Below are positions 58,293-64,000 of a DNA stretch of 64,000 nucleotides, piece after piece. The stretch comes from Mesostigma viride (lineage: Eukaryota > Streptophyta > Mesostigmatophyceae > Mesostigmatales > Mesostigmataceae). Position numbers and translations under genes: made by a program. The first letter of the stretch is position 1. Each line of letters starts with the position of its first letter. The notes beneath the pieces are model-generated. The model saw only the letters and a list, made by a program, of their open reading frames with translations, did no database searches and was not told where the DNA came from. The stretch is taken from positions 1 through 64,000 of the forward strand of contig RPFO01001995.1 in NCBI GenBank assembly GCA_009746045.1, read 5' to 3'.

Positions 58293-59719
58293 GGGCAGTC
58301 CCGTGCGAAGTGACCTGGCTGGTTGCAGATAAAACAGTTACCCTGGGTGGGATCCAAAGCATTGAGCTCTCCCAGGAGGTCATCCAGCTGGTTCAGGGAC
58401 TTCTTGATGGGTGGCACTGGCGTGGCCACAGGCTCCCACTTGACAGAAAAAGCAGGCACACGACAGAGGGTGAGCACATAAGACAACACTTTGTCCCATT
58501 GCCAGTCCACGTAGTCGAACTGGGAGAAGTGCTTGTCCACATCCAGTCGCACGTGTGGAGCCATGCCATGCAGTAGTCTGTGAAGCGCCTCTGCGTCAGA
58601 GCATTGGGGAATCTTGGCCCTAAGGTTGGTGAATTGCTCCACAAACTGTGGCAGCGTCAACCCAGCCTGCGTACAGCTAGCCAATGCGTCCCGATCCATG
58701 CGAAGTTGATCCTGGGGTAACAGAAACCGGCGAAAGCCCAATAGGAGAGAGGGGAGGTCGGTACACGCACGTCCAGCCACAGAACGCAAAAACTCATCAA
58801 ACCGGTCGCTGGCACTGTCGCTCATCCGCTGCCTAACCATTCTCTTCTGGATGTCCATCGTGAGACGTTCCTCTGCCTTGGGCCCGTAGTTGGCGAAATG
58901 GATAGCGAAGACATCCTGAAACTTGGTGGAGAAATGGTCAAAGCTGCGATGGGTTAGGTTGGTCAGCGATAGCTTGTCTACCGACTCCACCTTGGGAAAA
59001 GGAACAGTACGAGGATACAAAGACGTGAGCTCCATCACTGGGGCGTGTGGTGCATTCTGACTCTTCGGCATTGTCGCAGCCACCGAGAGCCGTGGAGGCT
59101 CATTCCCCTGTACATCTGTCCCTTCATCAACAAAAGGAGCGTCAACCGCATATACCCTTCGTGTACCCAGTGTAGGAGACGGTTGATCCACGAAAACAGA
59201 CTCCCCATCGCCCGCCTGCCCTTGCGACTCAAGTTGCTGCACACGCGCAATAGTCCTACCCACACTCTTCTCCAGCGCTTCCGCCACACTTCTAGCTCTC
59301 GCAGCTTCCTCACGTTCATGTTGTAATCGGATTTTCTCCGCTGTCAGCTCGTCAGCCGCTAGCCGAGTGCCGTCTCGCCCCGGCACCGTGTTGTAGCCAA
59401 AACGAATAGCCGAACCGTATTCGGGTGCTGGTGAACGCGTGTCTTCCACGTTGGAAAACCGGGGTCCACCTCTACCAATGCCACGCAGGGAGGGCTCGCC
59501 TGGTTGCACACCGAGGGGCAAGATGGAGAACTTTGGGCCGACCGACAGCGAATATCTGCGGGAAGCAGACATTAAGGTGGTATCTCCAAATAGTTGACGT
59601 CTGGGAGTAGATGATGAAACCCTTTCATCACCGGTCGTCCGTTGAGCTGCTAAAGATGTGGTTGCATCTTCAACTCTCTTACTTGATAACGGTGGTTGTG
59701 TCTCCGGGTTACTCATCAC
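58293..59719 (-). pseudogene. gag: gag N-terminal and capsid part of chromovirus copy 2, intact up to the CACTA insertion
   Basis: Uninterrupted from MMSNPETQPPLSSKR at 59719 through the coiled-coil-like segment (LTAEKIRLQHEREEAARARS), the capsid-like domain and the zinc knuckle CFICNQPGHFARDC, about 478 codons. The CACTA element begins four codons after the knuckle. This frame shows where copy 1 has lost bases. Confidence 0.9.
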
Positions 59720-59938
59720 TCCATGGGTCGCGCATGCCGGACTGGGGAACGTTAGAGACTTATGGGCTCAAGGCAGTTCTCAGAGCAAGACTGTCACATA
59801 AGGATGAGTCACACTCTTAAGAACTGTCCGAATACACAGCATAACGTACCCTCTCTGGGTCTGGCAAGAATTCCATTGTTAATCGTGAACTAATACTGTC
59901 AAGACAACCAACACCTAGGTAGAATCCTCCGATACCAA

Positions 59939-60641
59939 TGTAACGACTAAAAATGTTGTGTTTGCAACAGCCTCAGTATCAACATTAGCGTGAAAAGATC
60001 TTTATACCTGGGTTGGAGTCGCGACAGATAACTTCACGTCCAGAGAAGCAATGAAGATGGATCTTCAACAGTTAAGGGAATGAGTCCCCACCCTTGTTAG
60101 ACACAACAGACAAGTTATATCCAAGTCGACTATCTGTTGAAGTTATAGTTGACTTTTGGCAAGGGTTGTTTGATTGATGAAACAAGGAAACCCTTGAATT
60201 ACACCATAGCTTTAGCTCTCACGTACGCACACATGCACGGCCGCCCCAAACAGGATAAAAGTCATCGTGCACGCAGCATCCATCCAACCCTAACCCGGAA
60301 GGACCAATCAAAAGTGAGGATCACTCAAGATAAGATCTTAGCCTCCGAATCCTCCACAAAACACAAAGCCAGCACATACGAAATCTCAATGACCTGGAAC
60401 CAAATCCACCAGGTACAACGGTACTGCAGAGAATCTATGACTGACTAAACAACACCATGCAAAGTACCCTACGTGGATCAGGCCACGACCAATGAGGGTA
60501 GAACAATAGATTCGACAGATCTCAGCAGGCTCAATATCTATCAGACGTCGAAGCCTCCTAACTTCTCAAATAATTGTCCTAAAGAACTCATAATAAGATT
60601 CAACAGTAGGAAAACTTTGGATGTAACATTTGGTTGTTACA
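59939..60641 (-). repeat. 5' LTR of chromovirus copy 2
   Basis: 703 bases, inverted relative to 17491-18193, followed (in plus coordinates) by the TSD TGTTG. The primer-binding site lies at 59926-59937. Confidence 0.95.
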
Positions 60642-60695
60642 TGTTGATAATTAATTAATTAATTAATTAATTAATTAATTAATTAATTAATTAAT
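60642..60695. repeat. TSD plus AATT-repeat tail (11-12 units)
   Basis: TGTTG, then GAT, then a run of AATT units. With the chromovirus removed it is the missing tail of the ORF1 unit ending at 46821. Confidence 0.85.
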
Positions 60696-61005
60696 GGGGG
60701 GGCTAGGCCTCTCCGTGGTTTGGAACAAGATGATGGACAAGGCCAAGTGGGCCCATGTCATAGAGGACAACGAGCCCCCCCCCCGTGGGGAAGCGCCCGC
60801 GTGTGCACACATACGGCCCGAAGCACGCCAGACAGACCTGTCCCCTAGGGTAGAGCTGATGTTGATAGATTTTGTAGATAAATACTGTCGATAGCTGTTG
60901 TAGATAGATTAGACCGGTAGGACTGTTTGCTCCTATCCATCCATCCATCGGACTCCCCAACAGGAGCACGAGTCTAATTAATTATATTTAAATTAAATTA
61001 AATTG
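60696..61005 (+). mobile_element. LINE-A 3' end
   Basis: Encodes the C-terminus GGLGLSVVWNKMMDKAKWAH, VIEDNEPPPRGEAPACAHIR and LSPRVELM, with the stop near 60892. Then come GATAGATTAGACCGGTAGGA, ATCC repeats, the CTCCCCAACAGGAG hairpin and TAATTAATTATATTTAAATT. Confidence 0.7.
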
Positions 61006-61009
61006 GAAC

Positions 61010-62617
61010 ATATCTCCACGAGCCACGAGCCTAGCCATGGCTGACGGCGGAGCTCATAACTTTCACGTTTGAGCACCGAATTCAGCTGTGAATATCACAA
61101 TCGCTTCGTCTTTCTAAGACGCACATGCTGATATAATTTTCCGCAGCTATTACGCAATATGACGAGCAAACGCTCCTTGACGCAACGCAGCCTGGCGGCT
61201 GCGCTCGGCCATGAAAATACGTCTGCAGCTCCGGCTGCAGCTTCGCCATCAGGGCCGGCAGGCAGTGCTTCCACTAGTCGCGCACTGGTGGTCGCCCAGC
61301 AACCTCCCGGGCTTCATGCCTCGCCTTCAGCCTGGCCTGAGCCCAAACGCAGCCGCCCAACCGAACCGATCTGGTCTGAGCCCAACTTTGACGTCGACGG
61401 GTTATTTTCCACCTTCGACGACGCCAGACCCAGTTATTTCGACATGCCACCCATCAGGATACTGGAGCTCGTGTTTTATGGGTCGTACACCTCCATTTTC
61501 GACCTGTGCCGACGCCTTCAAAGCCTTAGTCGCCTCCGCACTGGACCTGACGGCCGGGTTTCTCACCGACCTGAGCACCTGACCAACTGGTCCCGCCCGG
61601 CGCCCGCGCCTTCAGCTCGCCGCCCTCTTTTCCATCCTTCAGCGCTCTGCCGCGGACCTTTTGGCCCCCTCCCCCTTGACCGAATCCACCTTCATTCCTC
61701 CTCCACCTCCAAGAAGCCATCTCACAGCACGTGACGCCCCTATACCTGCAGATGTGGCAGCTGTGCATGGGTCGCACGCTGGCTGCTGAGCTCCCCACCA
61801 TCCCCACCGCCACCGCTACCCTCCTCGCCTCCCCCCCCCCCCTCCGGCCTCCGCCTCCACCGACTGCATCACCGCCCATGCAGCTCCGCGACATCGACCA
61901 GCGTCTTAAGCTAGGACAACGCCATCGCTATCGAGGTCCTGCAGAACACCGCAGGCCTCACCGCCCAGGCGGTGAAGGACATTGCCGCCAAGCCAGCCCC
62001 TGATGGCCTGGCCGCGGCGATGCTCCTCCCATCACGACCTGGGCGGACATGCAGCACACCACCTCAACCACCTCCGCCGTTGCAGCCCATGCAGCTCCAG
62101 CGGCAGACGCTTGACCTCCGCGAGGAGGCCGAGCTTGCCAAGCTCAGCCTCAACGTCATCGTCAGGATCTTCGACATGGAGGAAGGTGAGAATTCCGAGA
62201 AGCTTGGTAAACCTGCCATGAACTACACCCAGATGTTGCTGGCTGACCTAGTGGTCCCAGCCCAGTTTGAGGCACCGCATCCACTCTCTGGTGATCGAGC
62301 TGCGGATGTCGGCTGTCCGCCTCCCCCGCGCGCGGGGTAAGGCTGGCCCGGCACCCGTGCTCCTCACCTTTAAGTACATGGCGGACAAGCTGTCGTTCCT
62401 TAAAGGCCGCAAGAAGCTCTTGGGGACTCGCTTTACGCTGGACGACGACTTGACCCTGGCCCAGCAACAGCGGCGACGCTAGCTATGGCCGACCTACCTA
62501 ACCTAATTCAGCTCCGGCAGAGCGCAGGGGGGAACTTAGCTGGTATACTGGAGGGGGTTGGTCATCTAAGTTGACCACAAGCCCTGGCAGGCACCTCCTG
62601 CATGCCACCTCAGACTA
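61010..62617 (+). pseudogene. ORF1 unit P3 (leader plus broken ORF1)
   Basis: The leader at 61010-61155 (CACGAGCCACGAG, GGCTGACGGCGGAGCTCATA) precedes ORF1 at 61159 (MTSKRSLTQRSLAAALGHEN, FDVDGLFSTFDDARPSYFDM), which is open to 61734. Later pieces are in other frames: VKDIAAKPAPDGL near 61975, LDLREEAELAKLSLNVIVRI near 62112, RLPRARGKAGPAPVLLTFKY near 62320, LDDDLTLAQQQRRR near 62440-62480. An unrelated-looking segment near 62210-62290 may be a small rearrangement. Confidence 0.65.
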
Positions 62618-62629
62618 GGGAATATATAT

Positions 62630-63185
62630 ATTAAAAATATAATTACTTACAGCAGAGTGAAATCACTCAAACCAAAGCAAACGCCCAGCTATAAACCTAT
62701 ATACAGAGCCATGTCAAAGCTCTATACTATACGATAAGACCAATGGAAACTCCTAACGGGAGGAACCTAATAGCCCTGCTGCACCGCAAAATCAGCCCGC
62801 GTACGGCGGAGCATGATGTCAGCCATGGCCCGAGTCAGCGCCACCGACAAGCGCTGACGCCAATATGACGTCCAGGTCCGCGCCGACCATGAGGCCCGCT
62901 GGCCCTCCAGGTCCAGCCGGTCCTCCCGGAGCCGGCAACACTCCTTGAAGAAGGCGGAGGTCAGGGGCCCCATGGCCCCAAACTCCTCCAGGACAAAGGG
63001 CACCACACGATGGTGCCCGACGTCGCCGTAGGCCAGGAGCTTGGCCCGCTCCGGCCGGTCCGCCGTGTAACCTGCCGTGAGGGAGGCCCCAGCCACGTGG
63101 CTAAGAGCCAAGGGCCGCGCCACCGAAACGTCGATAAGCAGATGCCGGCCACCCCCCTCAAAGTCCAGCACCACGATGTCAGGCA
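62630..63185 (-). mobile_element. Longest LINE-D copy, RLE-like C-terminal domain, with 12 bp target duplication
   Basis: The minus strand reads LPDIVVLDFEGGGRHLLIDV, SVARPLALSHVAGASLTAGY, ADRPERAKLLAYGDVGHHRV, VPFVLEEFGAMGPLTSAFFK through to the QGY stop, then the 3' UTR. The PD...(12-14 residues)...DVSV arrangement resembles the PD-(D/E)XK restriction-like endonuclease of R2/CRE/NeSL-type LINEs. It is flanked by GGGAATATATAT at 62618-62629 and 63186-63197. The apparent longer ORF reading from the satellite into LINE-D is a junction artefact. Confidence 0.7.
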
Positions 63186-63197
63186 GGGAATATATAT

Positions 63198-64000
63198 GAC
63201 ATGATGAACCGACGGGGGTTCCTGGATTGAGACACGTTTTTTTCTCCATGCACAGCTGAAAAAACCTGCGCCGAGGTGCGGCACCGCGGCCTACAGTAGT
63301 GATTCCTGTCTGCGACACGCCCGGGGCTGGCTGCATCTACCTGTCGGCCAATTGTGACCCGTGGGCTAGGCGATTTTGAATGCGGCTTTCCCGTTAGTTG
63401 TGGCTCCACCGCTCCAGTTTTCTAGGCTGACATGATGAACCGACGGGGGTTCCTGGATTGAGACACGTTTTTTTCTCCATGCACAGCTGAAAAAACCTGC
63501 GCCGAGGTGCGGCACCGCGGCCTACAGTAGTGATTCCTGTCTGCGACACGCCCGGGGCTGGCTGCATCTACCTGTCGGCCAATTGTGACCCGTGGGCTAG
63601 GCGAATTTGAATGCGGCTTTCCCGTTAGTTGTGGCTCCACCGCTCCAGTTTTCTAGGCTGACATGATGAACCGACGGGGGTTCCTGGATTGAGACACGTT
63701 TTTTTCTCCATGCACAGCTGAAAAAACCTGCGCCGAGGTGCGGCACCGCGGCCTACAGTAGTGATTACTGTCTGCGACACGCCCGGGGCTGGCTGCATCT
63801 ACCTGTCGGCCAATTGTGACCCGTGGGCTAGGCGAATTTGAATGCGGCTTTCCCGTTAGTTGTGGCTCCACCGCTCCAGTTTTCTAGGCTGACATGATGA
63901 ACCGACGGGGGTTCCTGGATTGAGACACGTTTTTTTCTCCATGCACAGCTGAAAAAACCTGCGCCGAGGTGCGGCACCGCGGCCTACAGTAGTGATTACT
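63198..64000. repeat. 231 bp tandem satellite, 3.5 copies, running off the window
   Basis: GACATGATGAACCGACGGGG recurs at 63198, 63429, 63660 and 63891, exactly 231 bases apart. The units are nearly identical, for example GATTCCTG in the first two and GATTACTG in the last two. Each unit carries the same 72-codon minus ORF that ends at a stop in the unit, which is not evidence for coding. Confidence 0.95.

Larger units (their letters stand above)
46822..60641 (-). mobile_element. Full-length Ty3/gypsy chromovirus, copy 2, inverted and carrying a CACTA insertion
   Basis: Same family as 17491-26910 but on the minus strand. It is flanked by the 5 bp duplication TGTTG (46817-46821 and 60642-60646). 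The internal region is 12414 bases. That is 4404 more than copy 1, equal to the CACTA element (4402) plus its 2 bp duplication, although small compensating indels exist. The two LTRs share a TTGAATC variant that distinguishes them from both LTRs of copy 1 (ATGAATC). Confidence 0.95.

Noticed and set aside
62767..63336. 189-codon ORF joining LINE-D to upstream sequence
   Set aside because: Its first ~50 codons are the 231 bp satellite; the TSD at 63186-63197 shows the join is an insertion boundary.
63422..63871. Repeated 72-codon ORFs in the satellite
   Set aside because: One per unit by repetition; each has a stop in the unit and there is no independent evidence of coding.

Overview
The window looks like nuclear DNA of a green-lineage eukaryote, most likely a chlorophyte or prasinophyte alga. 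The support is GT-AG introns in GC-rich genes, a plant-type mitochondrial ribosomal protein mS33, an RMND1/RRG-family (DUF155) gene and chromodomain-bearing Ty3/gypsy elements. The species is not determined; a repeat-rich prasinophyte such as Cymbomonas is only a guess. Most of the window is nested transposable elements. I recognise three host genes.

Layout. 1-2080 is a TTGTCC hexanucleotide array, followed by a ~45 bp minisatellite built on a 14 bp palindrome. 2701-7761 (+) is a large, unrecognised, probably nuclear protein gene with at least three exons. A second palindromic minisatellite lies in its intron, and two poly-G tracts break its frame. 7762-17490 is a graveyard of non-LTR retrotransposon pieces, mostly on the minus strand. 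17491-26910 (+) is a complete chromovirus with LTRs and target-site duplication (TSD). 26911-31325 holds an ORF1-only LINE unit carrying an inserted terminal-inverted-repeat element, plus other fragments. 32056-33490 (-) is mS33 (two exons) and 37332-42804 (+) is the DUF155 gene (seven exons, phases consistent throughout). 43285-46821 is more LINE debris. 46822-60641 (-) is a second copy of the chromovirus, inverted relative to the first and split by a 4.4 kb CACTA-type DNA transposon. 60642-63197 is LINE debris, and 63198 to the end is a 231 bp tandem satellite that continues past the window.

How it fits together. The two chromovirus copies share LTRs, a tRNA-Met-like primer site, gag with a CCHC knuckle, a candidate -1 frameshift signal (A AAA AAC before the gag stop), pol (PR-RT-RH-IN-chromodomain) and an extra 427-aa ORF after pol. 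Both sit inside the 3' region of the same ORF1-only LINE family. I labelled four non-LTR families for this report: LINE-A, LINE-B, LINE-D and the ORF1 unit. A, B and the ORF1 unit end in a small hairpin plus an AATT-repeat tail. LINE-D has a restriction-like-endonuclease-type C-terminus and repeatedly enters TA-rich sites. The two small host genes are both linked to mitochondrial translation and lie divergently about 3.8 kb apart. Many frame breaks are single-base losses in homopolymers, so part of the apparent decay may be assembly error.
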